NCBI GenBank assembly: GCA_937141995.1 | Contig: CAKZQX010000658.1 | Span: 1 to 7,198, forward strand | Direction of reading: 5' to 3' | Length of the DNA stretch: 7,198 bases | From: an uncultured Chloroflexaceae bacterium | Lineage (GTDB): Bacteria > Chloroflexota > Chloroflexia > Chloroflexales > Chloroflexaceae | Shown: positions 1 to 5,784 of the stretch, one piece after another | Position numbering within the stretch: the first letter of the stretch is position 1 | Layout of the letters: the number at the start of each line of letters is the position of its first letter | Notes under the pieces: model-generated | Told to the model about the DNA's origin: nothing | What the model saw: the letters and a program-made list of their open reading frames with translations, nothing else | Databases searched by the model: none | Position numbers and translations under genes: made by a program

Positions 1-260
1 GTTGCTTCGTTGAGCGGAAAACTGCGGTCACAGTCGGTTGCATAGCGACTCTTCACCTGCACCCGAACCTGCGCACGTTCATCAGGCGCAGGGATATGAC
101 GCGGATCAGGATGAATACAGATCAAATCGTAGCCCTCGTTATTGGGTGGTGCTTTGTAGGTTAGGATGTTGCGGCGCATCAAATAGCCCATAACGAGGAA
201 TTCCGCACCTGCGGCAACCACTGGGAGGCGTAGCCAATTATTCTTCGCGTGAGCCACCAT
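1..260 (-). CDS. PD-(D/E)XK nuclease-like protein, N-terminal 86 residues (runs off window)
   Basis: I translated this by hand from the ATG at 258-260; the frame is open to the window edge, so only the N-terminus is seen. The pattern matches small PD-(D/E)XK endonuclease-like folds. It has an AE pair at residues 19-20 (E20) in a first helix (AGAEFLVMGYLMRR), a GYDL motif with D45, and a strand VRVQVKSR carrying Q68 and K70. That gives an E...D...QxK active-site arrangement (seen); a metal-dependent DNA cleavage role is inferred from the family. The start overlaps the stop of the upstream mrr remnant (TAATG), which suggests ancestral translational coupling. A GAGGAG lies only 2 nt before the ATG, so the GTG at codon 2 could be used instead. 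Alternatives are a Holliday-junction-resolvase-like protein or an uncharacterised nuclease family member. The C-terminal half is needed to decide. Confidence 0.6.
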   Translation of the reverse strand, partial: MVAHAKNNWLRLPVVAAGAEFLVMGYLMRRNILTYKAPPNNEGYDLICIHPDPRHIPAPDERAQVRVQVKSRYATDCDRSFPLNEA

Positions 261-379
261 TACTCCTCATCAAAATAGTCCTGGTCAATCTTCTTCACGA
301 CATAGCGTGTGACTTCAGCGACGCCGACATTGTGATCAATCATCAGTTGGGCTAAGGTTTCGCCATCAATCAGGACGAT
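260..379 (-). pseudogene. mrr: Mrr-type restriction endonuclease, C-terminal remnant (39 codons)
   Basis: Reading leftwards from 379, the frame gives IVLIDGETLAQLMIDHNVGV followed by a tail ending KKIDQDYFDEE and a TAA stop at 260-262. The IDG...LAQLMIDHNVGV block and the KKID.DYF tail are characteristic of the C-terminus of Mrr/Mrr_cat restriction endonucleases, which cleave modified DNA. Immediately upstream the frame meets TAA (380-382), and beyond it no Mrr-like sequence is visible in any frame. The catalytic PD-(D/E)XK core and the N-terminal winged-helix domain are therefore gone. No start codon or Shine-Dalgarno site precedes the fragment. It is most likely a dead remnant whose 5' part was removed by rearrangement, and its stop overlaps the next gene's start. 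Confidence 0.75.
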
Positions 380-477
380 TTACGAGTGCAACGACTACCC
401 CGCTATGTCCTTCAACACTTTGCGTCCTCGCCTCCTCGCATCCGCGCCTCACCCGTTCACCGCCAACGCCAACGCCC

Positions 478-1293
478 CTACGACGTAGTCGCGGTTGGCC
501 GGCTCTGGAGCATGTAGCCCACCCCGCGCACGCTCACAATGCGGGTGGGCGAGTCGGGATGCGGCTCGATCTTGCGCCGGAGCGCCCAGATCCGCGCCTT
601 GATCAGATCGCGCGCCTCCTGTGGCGTTGAGTCGTAGCCCAGCACATTGCGGACAATCTGCTGCGGTGAAACCACATGCTCACAGTTCTGCGCCAGGTAG
701 ACCAGCAGACCAAACTCCCCGGTTGAGAGCTGCACCGGCGCACCCGCCAGCGTCACCAGATGCCGCTGCAGGTCAATCGTCAGATCACCCAGGTGGATGA
801 ACGACTCCTCCAGGGGTTCCACGACACCCGGTTGGACTGCTGTTTCCGCGGAATTGGCGCTATCCGCCAGTTGCAGCAGGCTCTCGCCCATGCGCCGCAG
901 CCAGACCGCCTGATCTTCGCGCTTCTTGCGTTTTGAGAGCGCATCGGCGACGCTCTGCTCGATCTCACCCGGATTGCCGGGTTTCAAAATATAGTTGTGC
1001 GCGCCATGCTGCACCGCCGCAATCGCCGACTGGAGAGTAGCATAGCCAGTGAGAATAATAACTTCAATGTCAGGATCACGCTCGCGGGCCGCTACCATCA
1101 CCTGCACCCCATCCACTTTGCGCAACTGTAAATCGGTCAGCAACAGATCAAACCGCTGTGCAGCGAGATATTCGAGCGCCTCTTCCCCACTACCGACACT
1201 GGTAACGTCATAGCCGGCCTGGGTCAGCATTACGTGCAACACTCGGCGGGCAACAGCTTCGTCTTCGACGACAAGAATATGTGGCTGGCTCAT
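478..1293 (-). CDS. OmpR-family response regulator (receiver + winged helix)
   Basis: The product is 271 aa. A receiver domain covers about residues 4-120, with acidic pair E10/D11, phospho-acceptor D54 (LLLTD), T82 (IILTG) and K104 (ILKP), so all phosphorylation residues are present. An OmpR/PhoB winged helix covers about 165-265, with the typical STGEFGLLVYLAQN segment, the recognition-helix region ARDLIKARIWALRRKI and the wing RGVGYML. It should be a DNA-binding transcription factor activated by the kinase encoded just upstream. An unusually long charged linker (about 118-163) joins the domains. I chose ATG 1293 because the receiver begins there, a GAGGG Shine-Dalgarno site (1300-1304) sits 6 nt upstream, and the kinase stop is 13 nt away. 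A longer reading in the same frame runs into kinase sequence and is not real. Target genes cannot be told from the window. Confidence 0.93.
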   Translation of the reverse strand: MSQPHILVVEDEAVARRVLHVMLTQAGYDVTSVGSGEEALEYLAAQRFDLLLTDLQLRKVDGVQVMVAARERDPDIEVIILTGYATLQSAIAAVQHGAHNYILKPGNPGEIEQSVADALSKRKKREDQAVWLRRMGESLLQLADSANSAETAVQPGVVEPLEESFIHLGDLTIDLQRHLVTLAGAPVQLSTGEFGLLVYLAQNCEHVVSPQQIVRNVLGYDSTPQEARDLIKARIWALRRKIEPHPDSPTRIVSVRGVGYMLQSRPTATTS

Positions 1294-1306
1294 AAAAGAC
1301 CCTCTA

Positions 1307-2218
1307 TCAGATAGATGAAGAATGCAGATCTGGTAGCAGTGATGCCTCGTTTGCGGTGTGCGCAGGCTGCCCGGTCGTCGTGGATGTGTCACCGACGACC
1401 GGAAAGGTAACGGTGAACCGCGCACCACTTCCGGCAACATTTTCAACGCTAATGGTTCCACCCTGATCTTGAACAATGGTCCGGCACACGGCCAACCCCA
1501 GCCCACTGCCGTCGGACTTGGTCGTGACGAAAGCATCAAAGATCTGTTCATGCAACAGGTCCGGTACTCCGCTGCCGGTATCTTCAACCTCGATAACAAC
1601 AAAAGAACCGGTTTCATCGGACGCGGCGGCCAACTGTTCGCCGGAGGCATGCCGGGGCTCTTCGTGGAGAAAGGTGCGCAGGATCAGTTGCCCCTCGTCA
1701 GCCAGGACTTCCAGGGCATTGAGGGTCAGATTCAGGATAACCTGCTTGAGCCGATCCGGGATCACCGGGATGGCAGGCAACGCCGGAGCCAGGCACAACA
1801 ACACCTCGATATTGCGCCGGGTACACTCCCCCTTGATCAATTGAGCCACCCGCTCGATCAGCACATTGACATCGGTTGATCGCTGCTCATTGCCGTTCGA
1901 CTGGTAGAAGTCGAGCATCACCCGGATGATTCCCGCCGCCCGGTCCAGTTCACTCTCGGCCATGGCGAAATATTCGGCGCGTGCGGTGGGATCGACCTGG
2001 GCGTTGGCAAGCAATCCCAGGCAACCCCGGATCGCCAGCAGCGGGGTATTGACCTCGTGCGCAACTGTTGCCGCCAGTTTGCCCAGCGCCATCAGTTGTT
2101 CATTCTGGGTCAGTGCCCGCTCCAGCGCCAGCCGCTCGGTGACATCCTCCAGATATTCTATCACCTGGATGATCCCGCTGGTTGCGTCACGCACAGGGAA
2201 GAGGTAGTGATCCAGCAC
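1307..2218 (-). CDS. Sensor kinase, C-terminal half: end of PAS, HisKA and HATPase_c core
   Basis: This is the downstream fragment of the broken kinase. Numbering here is from the GTG at 2218, which is an internal codon of the PAS domain and not a credible natural start. The PAS end (HYLFPVRDATSGIIQVIEYL, then EDVTER) leads into a HisKA helix with phospho-accepting H54 in the H box AHEVNTPL. The ATP-binding domain shows an N box (LKQVILNLTLNALEVL, N163/N167), G1 (VEDTGSGVP, D212), an F box (IFDAFVTTK) and G2 (GSGLGLAV, 237-244). All catalytic motifs are intact. A non-conserved tail of about 28 residues follows the kinase fold. In the restored protein H54 corresponds to about H450. It should phosphorylate the receiver encoded 13 nt downstream. 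Without the frame being restored, production of this half would need internal initiation. Confidence 0.75.
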   Translation of the reverse strand: MLDHYLFPVRDATSGIIQVIEYLEDVTERLALERALTQNEQLMALGKLAATVAHEVNTPLLAIRGCLGLLANAQVDPTARAEYFAMAESELDRAAGIIRVMLDFYQSNGNEQRSTDVNVLIERVAQLIKGECTRRNIEVLLCLAPALPAIPVIPDRLKQVILNLTLNALEVLADEGQLILRTFLHEEPRHASGEQLAAASDETGSFVVIEVEDTGSGVPDLLHEQIFDAFVTTKSDGSGLGLAVCRTIVQDQGGTISVENVAGSGARFTVTFPVVGDTSTTTGQPAHTANEASLLPDLHSSSI

Positions 2219-3407
2219 AATCGGCGAGTGCCGGGGGTGCTTGATCTGATCGCGCTGATAGATCGGCTGCCCGCCGGCATGCCCCCTGCGCCCAGGGTGC
2301 CGACCAGATCTGCTGGTAGTCCTGGGCGATCAACGCCTCCGGTTCCTGATCCAGCAGGCGGGCATAGGCCCGGTTCACGGCCAGCACTCGCGCATCGGCA
2401 TCAACCAAAAGCAACCCGCCCGGAATGCCGTCGAAGATCGTGTGCAGCAGATCGCGGCTGCGCTGTAGCTCCTGAGTACGCTGCGTCACCAGTCGCTCCA
2501 GCAGCCGCGCTGAGTCGCGGACCTCACTGTAGAGCCGAACATTGGCAATCGCTACGCTCAGGTAGTTCCCAATCGACTGGAGCAGGCCCAGTTGATCATG
2601 CTGGATCGGCTGGGTCGCCGGGCCAATCAGCAGCAGCAGCCCACACGGAACCCCCTGGTCGGTCAGCACAATCAGCGCCTGGGGCGCTTCATCGCTGCGC
2701 CAGACCATCTGCTCCAGATCGCCGAGGATCTGCACAATCTGGGCCGCGCCGATGGCAACCCCACTGAGCAGCGTTCCCGACAGCGTATCGGGCATCTGCG
2801 CAGTCACCCGGGTGGATGTGCCATAGCTGCGGTAGCGAGTGAACCCGGTGCCGGCGTTACCCAGATAGATGATCGCGCTGGTCAACTCGAGTGCCTCAAC
2901 CATTGTGCCGAGTGCCCGATCCAGGATCTCGTCCAGTTCCAGCGAGGTGCTGACGGCGGCCGAGATGGCATTGAGGGCGGCCAGTTCACGGTTGCGGCGG
3001 CGGAGCGCGCCATCGGCCCGGCGGCGCTCAACACTCGCCTCGGCCCGGCAGAGCGCCGCCTCAATCGTCGCGTGATCAAATGGTTGTGCCACATAGTCAT
3101 ACGCGCCGGCACGCAACGCCTGGATCGCACCCTCAAGCGGGTTGGTGCTGTCACTATTGCCGGCGATGACCACAACCGGCTGGTTCAGGCCACGTTCGTG
3201 CATCCACTGGATCAGGCCATATCCATCCAATCGAGAGCTTCCCAGGTCAGTCAACACAATATCGATATCGGTGGTATTGAAGGCGGCCGTAGCCTCTTCA
3301 CCATCGGCGACAACCAGCAGATCAAAGCCGCAGGCCCGCCCGATCCGGGCCAGGTCGTGCCGCAATTCTTCTTGGTGTTCAATTATCAGGACAGTACCGC
3401 GAGCCAT
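2187..3407 (-). CDS. Sensor kinase, N-terminal half: degenerate receiver, GAF, first part of PAS
   Basis: This is the upstream fragment of the broken kinase. Residues 1-125 (from ATG 3407) form a receiver-like domain that keeps the phospho-acceptor position D54 (VLTD). The second acid of the first-strand pair is H11 (IIEHQEE), the usual Thr is A82 (VVVIAG) and the usual Lys is Q108 (YVAQPFD), so ordinary phosphotransfer is unlikely. Residues about 143-295 are a GAF domain (LNAISAAVSTSLELDEILD at its start), a small-molecule or redox sensor fold whose ligand is unknown. A helical linker (about 296-318, LLERLVTQRTQELQRSRDLL) follows, then the start of PAS (FDGIPGGLLLVDADARVLAVN). After about residue 375 the frame is nonsense (ACRRAADLSARSD...), ending at 2187. 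Translated alone, this half has no kinase core. Confidence 0.75.
   Translation of the reverse strand: MARGTVLIIEHQEELRHDLARIGRACGFDLLVVADGEEATAAFNTTDIDIVLTDLGSSRLDGYGLIQWMHERGLNQPVVVIAGNSDSTNPLEGAIQALRAGAYDYVAQPFDHATIEAALCRAEASVERRRADGALRRRNRELAALNAISAAVSTSLELDEILDRALGTMVEALELTSAIIYLGNAGTGFTRYRSYGTSTRVTAQMPDTLSGTLLSGVAIGAAQIVQILGDLEQMVWRSDEAPQALIVLTDQGVPCGLLLLIGPATQPIQHDQLGLLQSIGNYLSVAIANVRLYSEVRDSARLLERLVTQRTQELQRSRDLLHTIFDGIPGGLLLVDADARVLAVNRAYARLLDQEPEALIAQDYQQIWSAPWAQGACRRAADLSARSDQAPPALADCAGSLPLPCA
2282..2286. other. Frameshift site: C5 (G5 on coding strand) in the kinase PAS domain
   Basis: Coding-strand CAGGGGGCATGCC switches PAS homology from one frame to the next. With four G instead of five, the reading is CAG GGG CAT GCC, giving WAQGHAGGQPIY and an uninterrupted PAS domain. 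The exact extra base cannot be placed within the run. Confidence 0.7.
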
Positions 3408-3595
3408 ACTATTTGCCGGATGATTTATTATCAAATTGGAGGCGGCTATCAGGGTTCACAGGTCAGGAATTTGGATAGGATTATACCCGAAGCAGCCCAC
3501 AAGCTGCTCCTGTTGGCAGCATAACAAGACCGTTCCGCCCGCGCAATAGGGCGGCGGTCCTATTCCCGGATAAACAAGAGTAGGGACATGCTGAT
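3408..3595. other. Non-coding leader region of the kinase operon
   Basis: No credible gene is present; the short frames here have no domain sense. It holds a 6-bp hairpin (AGCAGC/GCTGCT, 3491-3508) and a larger stem, GACCG-tt-CCGCCC paired with GGGCGG-CGGTC (3528-3559). Both lie upstream of the candidate -10 box at 3480-3485 in the direction of transcription, so they are not in the kinase mRNA if that promoter is used. Confidence 0.4.
3480..3485 (-). promoter_or_regulatory. Candidate -10 box (TATAAT) for the kinase operon
   Basis: The minus strand carries an exact TATAAT within GGGTATAATCC, about 72 nt before the kinase ATG. No convincing TTGACA-like -35 is seen at 16-18 nt spacing, so this is a weak prediction. 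Confidence 0.3.
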
Positions 3596-3761
3596 GAATT
3601 TTGAAAAATTAGTCCGGATACGTCATTCACTGGAATCCCGGCTTCATACCAATTTGTTGTCATAGCCATAGAGCACACAGAGGACACAGAGATATCCGGC
3701 CGGGAACGCCCGCTCCGGCGGAAGCCGGAACTCCGATCCAGTGATGTCCGGATTAAAATTC
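3596..3761. repeat. 166-bp imperfect inverted-repeat element (MITE-like)
   Basis: The left arm (3596-3645) runs GAATTTT...TCCGGATACGTCATTCACTGG...TCCCGGCTTC. The right arm (3721-3761) is its imperfect reverse complement: GAAGCCGGAACTCCGATCC, AGTGATGTCCGGA, then TTAAAATTC. The ends are therefore GAATTTT/AAAATTC. The centre contains a purine-rich CACAGAGGACACAGAG motif (3675-3690), a type of short intergenic repeat seen in many bacterial genomes. No open frame in it makes sense. Such structures are known from MITEs and REP/BIME-type elements; no target-site duplication is obvious. Confidence 0.5.
3700..3757 (+). repeat. Dispersed repeat, copy A
   Basis: About 58 bp starting CCGGGAACGCCCG and running through GAAGCCGGAACTCC and GATGTCCGG. 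It matches copy B at 5727-5784 at roughly four of five positions by eye. It forms the right arm of the inverted-repeat element. Confidence 0.6.
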
Positions 3762-3812
3762 ACGGGCCGCAGCGCGTCGGCCCGGTGACGCCAGGCATGC
3801 GCTGCGGCCCGT
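3762..3812 (-). terminator. Rho-independent terminator after the SEDS gene
   Basis: A perfect 14-bp stem (3762-3775 paired with 3799-3812, ACGGGCCGCAGCGC on the plus strand) with a 23-nt loop begins 4 nt after the SEDS stop codon. On the minus strand it is followed by GAATTTTAAT, a T-rich tract. Position and structure fit termination of the SEDS transcript. The T-tract lies in the terminal bases of the neighbouring inverted-repeat element. Confidence 0.8.
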
Positions 3813-3816
3813 CCAC

Positions 3817-5226
3817 TCACCCATGCCGGCTCGTATCCGAAATCCGCATAAGTAACCCGATAATTAAGAAATTGATCAGCACGGACGAGCCGCCATACGA
3901 AATAAAGGGCATAGTAATGCCGGTCAGCGGGATCAGCCGCAGGTTGCCGCCGATGATCACCAGAGTCTGCACCGCCAGGATCGTGGTCAACCCGACCGCC
4001 AGCAGTTGCTCAAAGCCGCGGAAGCGCCCCGGCACCGCCAGCGCGATGTGGTAGCCCCGGAAGATTAGTAGCAGGTAGGCCACCAGCACGGCCAGCGTCC
4101 CGGCCAGCCCCAACTCCTCGCCAATCGCGGTAAAGGCAAAATCGGTATGGATCGCCGGCACCACCGCCGGCACGCCCCGGCCCAACCCCGCCCCAAATAT
4201 ACCACCCGATGCCAGCGCATAGATCGCCTGCACAATCTGGTAGCCGGTGCCCTGCGCGGTCGCCCAGGGATCAAGCCAGACCGCCACCCGCAGCTTAACA
4301 ATCGCCACAATTTGATAGAGCACAAACGCGCCGATGCCAAAGGCGCTCAACCCGGACAGTACATACAACCCCCGCCCGGTTGCCACATAGAGCATCGCCA
4401 GAAACACGCCGAAGAGCAGCAGCGCCGCTCCCAGATCGCGCTGGAAGATAATCACGCCCATCGCAATGCCCCACATACCCATCAGTGGCACCAGGTAGGG
4501 CAGTGGCGGCAGCGTCAGCGGCCCCAGTTGATACCCGGCGGCGACCACCTCGCGGGGCCGGTCCAGATAGGCCGCCATAAAGATCACCAGAATGATCTTG
4601 AGCAACTCGGAGGGCTGAAACAGAAAAAAGCCCAGGTCAAACCAGACCCGCACCCCGCTGTCGTTCGGGTCGGTGCCGAAGACAAATGTCGCCAACATCA
4701 GCCCCAGCCCCAGCGTCAGCCAGACGTAAGGATAATGGTCGAGCCAGTCCATCAGCGACATGCGTTGGTAACGGATAAAGAGCCGATCCCAGGGAACAAA
4801 GATCATAAGGGCAAGCACAATCACGCCAAATGTCACCCAGAGCGTCTGTTTGGTGGCAACATCGCCGTAGCAGGGCACCAGGCTGCCATCCTGCAGTTCA
4901 CACAGGATATTGTTCAGACTGGGCTCTAGACGGGCATTGAGCAGCAGCCCGAATCCGGCCAGCAGCGCCACCAGCGGCAGTAGCACCTGGTCCGCGCCGG
5001 TTGTGCGCCAGCTTAACCCCAGCGAGACCCCCAGAAAGAGTAGCAGCGGCAGCGTTGAGGGCCACAAGATACCCAACACTCCCGCCAGGTCCGGTACAAC
5101 CTCCTGCCGGCTGGTGACAAAGACCACCTGAAGATATCCGGCGGCAAAGAAAAGCAGCGCCGTCAGCAGCAGCCGGAACTCGGTGCCACGGAAGCGGCGC
5201 AGGCGTTGAATAACTGGGTGTTGCAT
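3817..5226 (-). CDS. SEDS-family peptidoglycan polymerase (FtsW/RodA/SpoVE)
   Basis: A 469-aa polytopic membrane protein with about ten or more hydrophobic segments. SEDS proteins polymerise lipid II into glycan strands, working with a class B penicillin-binding protein in division (FtsW) or elongation (RodA). Diagnostic motifs seen are FQPSELLKI (203-211), QRDLGAALL with D264 at the position of the essential SEDS aspartate, WLDPW (317-321), GYQIVQAIYALASGG (328-342), HTDFAFTAIGEELG (360-373) and PLTGITMPFISYGGSS (433-448). It is longer than the usual 370-400 aa, with an N-terminal extension of hydrophobic segments like the long actinobacterial RodA-type proteins. A loop carries C109 and C119, a possible disulfide if external. 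The ATG at 5226 has only a weak Shine-Dalgarno site, but no other Met occurs before residue 156. It sits 19 nt after a small ORF, likely in the same operon. Whether it is FtsW or RodA cannot be told, since no PBP gene adjoins it. Confidence 0.93.
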   Translation of the reverse strand: MQHPVIQRLRRFRGTEFRLLLTALLFFAAGYLQVVFVTSRQEVVPDLAGVLGILWPSTLPLLLFLGVSLGLSWRTTGADQVLLPLVALLAGFGLLLNARLEPSLNNILCELQDGSLVPCYGDVATKQTLWVTFGVIVLALMIFVPWDRLFIRYQRMSLMDWLDHYPYVWLTLGLGLMLATFVFGTDPNDSGVRVWFDLGFFLFQPSELLKIILVIFMAAYLDRPREVVAAGYQLGPLTLPPLPYLVPLMGMWGIAMGVIIFQRDLGAALLLFGVFLAMLYVATGRGLYVLSGLSAFGIGAFVLYQIVAIVKLRVAVWLDPWATAQGTGYQIVQAIYALASGGIFGAGLGRGVPAVVPAIHTDFAFTAIGEELGLAGTLAVLVAYLLLIFRGYHIALAVPGRFRGFEQLLAVGLTTILAVQTLVIIGGNLRLIPLTGITMPFISYGGSSVLINFLIIGLLMRISDTSRHG

Positions 5227-5245
5227 AGGTGTTTACAAAATCGTT

Positions 5246-5461
5246 CTAATCTTCCCCGGCCAGATCTTCCTGCTTGTTGGCCGAGTGTGACGCCAGCGTG
5301 CGGAAGCGCAGTGCGGTCGCTTTATCGCCTGCCGCTTCGGCGGCGGACATGATGACCGTTGCGGCCCACTGCGTCCGGCGCAACCCTTCGCGGTCTCCGG
5401 CCAATGACTGCTCGGCAATTGTGTGCTCGATGTGTTCAGCGATCTGATCAATTGATACCAT
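5246..5461 (-). CDS. Small hypothetical protein (71 aa) upstream of the SEDS gene
   Basis: I do not recognise this family. The start is set at ATG 5461 because GAGGAG (5468-5473) lies 6 nt upstream. A longer reading to 5515 would use a start with no such site and would overlap the promoter candidate. The product is soluble, with no signal peptide or membrane segment, and looks almost wholly helical: IDQIAEHIEHTIAEQSLAGD, then a Trp-containing helix, then a polar acidic tail (KQEDLAGED). Its middle, EGLRRTQWAATVIMSAAEAA followed by GDKATALRFRTLA, resembles a helical hairpin. The stop lies 19 nt before the SEDS start, so the two are probably co-transcribed. Codon use (GC-rich third positions) and the strong ribosome-binding site argue that it is real. 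The overlapping frame at 5233-5451 is a shadow. Confidence 0.65.
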   Translation of the reverse strand: MVSIDQIAEHIEHTIAEQSLAGDREGLRRTQWAATVIMSAAEAAGDKATALRFRTLASHSANKQEDLAGED

Positions 5462-5467
5462 TGTTTT

Positions 5468-5473
5468 CTCCTC
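5468..5473 (-). promoter_or_regulatory. Ribosome binding site (GAGGAG) fixing the small-ORF start
   Basis: GAGGAG with 6-nt spacing to the ATG at 5459-5461. It decides against the longer reading that would begin at 5515. Confidence 0.7.
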
Positions 5474-5517
5474 TTGAATATGCCGGTTTACTGCGACCAT
5501 AGTGCGGAATTGCAACT

Positions 5518-5526
5518 ATTGTACCA
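5518..5526 (-). promoter_or_regulatory. Extended -10 promoter candidate (TGGTACAAT)
   Basis: The minus strand reads TGG-TACAAT, a TGn extended -10 with one mismatch to TATAAT, about 57 nt before the small-ORF ATG. No good -35 is seen, which is tolerable for extended -10 promoters. It would drive the small ORF and the SEDS gene. Confidence 0.4.
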
Positions 5527-5550
5527 CCGAATCAAAACACCGCCGGACAG

Positions 5551-5730
5551 CCGTAGGGTGCCTTCGCTGCACCGTTCTCCGGCTACCATCCAGGAGTCCC
5601 GGCTTTAGCCGGTGGGGTGCCTGCTGGAGACAGCCTGAAGCCGTAGGGTGCCTTCGCTGCACCGTTCTCCGGCTACCATCCAGGAGTCCCGGCTTTAGCC
5701 GGTGGGGTGCCTGCTGCGGCAGCCTGCCGG
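5551..5730 (+). repeat. 90-bp tandem duplication (two units)
   Basis: Units begin at 5551 and 5641 with CCGTAGGGTGCCTTCGCTGC. The first 76 bases are identical in both copies (5551-5626 and 5641-5716). The tails then differ (GAGA against CGG before a shared CAGCCTG). Each unit contains the palindrome CCGGCTTTAGCCGG and a GGAGTCCCGG core that recurs inverted at 5742-5761. A plus-strand frame runs through both units and yields a repeated Arg/Cys-rich peptide with no domain, so it is not taken as a gene. Confidence 0.9.
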
Positions 5731-5784
5731 GAACGCCCGATCCGGCTGAAGCCGGGACTCCAATTCAGCGATGTCTGGCTTTAA
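5727..5784 (+). repeat. Dispersed repeat, copy B
   Basis: CCGGGAACGCCCG, then CCGGCTGAAGCCGGGACTCC (5742-5761), then CAGCGATGTCTGG; it matches copy A at 3700-3757. The 20-base core is the inverse of GGAGTCCCGGCTTTAGCCGG in the tandem units (5593-5612, 5683-5702) with one mismatch, so the cluster can fold into a long hairpin. Confidence 0.6.

Larger units (their letters stand above)
1307..3407 (-). pseudogene. Multi-sensor histidine kinase (pseudoREC-GAF-PAS-HisKA-HATPase), frameshifted
   Basis: Two adjacent open frames encode the two halves of one sensor kinase, and the break falls inside a PAS domain. The span from ATG 3407 to the TGA at 1307-1309 is 2101 nt, which is 3 x 700 + 1. Removing one base from the C5 run at 2282-2286 therefore yields a continuous 699-aa protein, with WAQG running into HAGGQPIY. 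Everything on both sides looks intact, so this is either a recent mutation or a homopolymer sequencing error. The protein would be a soluble kinase with no membrane segment visible, cognate to the response regulator directly downstream. The ATG at 3407 lacks a good Shine-Dalgarno site. A TTG at 3434 in the same frame is an alternative, but the receiver fold starts right after the ATG. Confidence 0.85.

Noticed and set aside
383..477. Possible terminator or further mrr sequence between the response regulator and the mrr remnant
   Set aside because: I found no stable hairpin with a T-tract and no Mrr-like translation in any minus frame, only GC-rich low-complexity sequence.
1294..1650. N-terminal extension of the response regulator frame up to 1650
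   Set aside because: It overlaps the kinase ATPase domain in another frame and has no domain sense. The receiver starts at 1293 with its own ribosome-binding site.
2592..3524. 310-aa plus-strand frame opposite the sensor kinase
   Set aside because: Antisense shadow: the opposite strand encodes clear receiver, GAF and PAS domains.
3481..3687. 68-aa minus-strand frame between the SEDS gene and the kinase
   Set aside because: It runs through the inverted-repeat element and shows no ribosome-binding site or domain.
4147..4929. 260-aa plus-strand frame rich in His, Gln and Arg
   Set aside because: Antisense shadow of the SEDS gene; its composition is typical of reverse-frame readings of GC-rich membrane genes.
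5551..5730. Possible CRISPR-like repeats
   Set aside because: There are only two directly adjacent long units, with no spacers of regular length and no cas genes.
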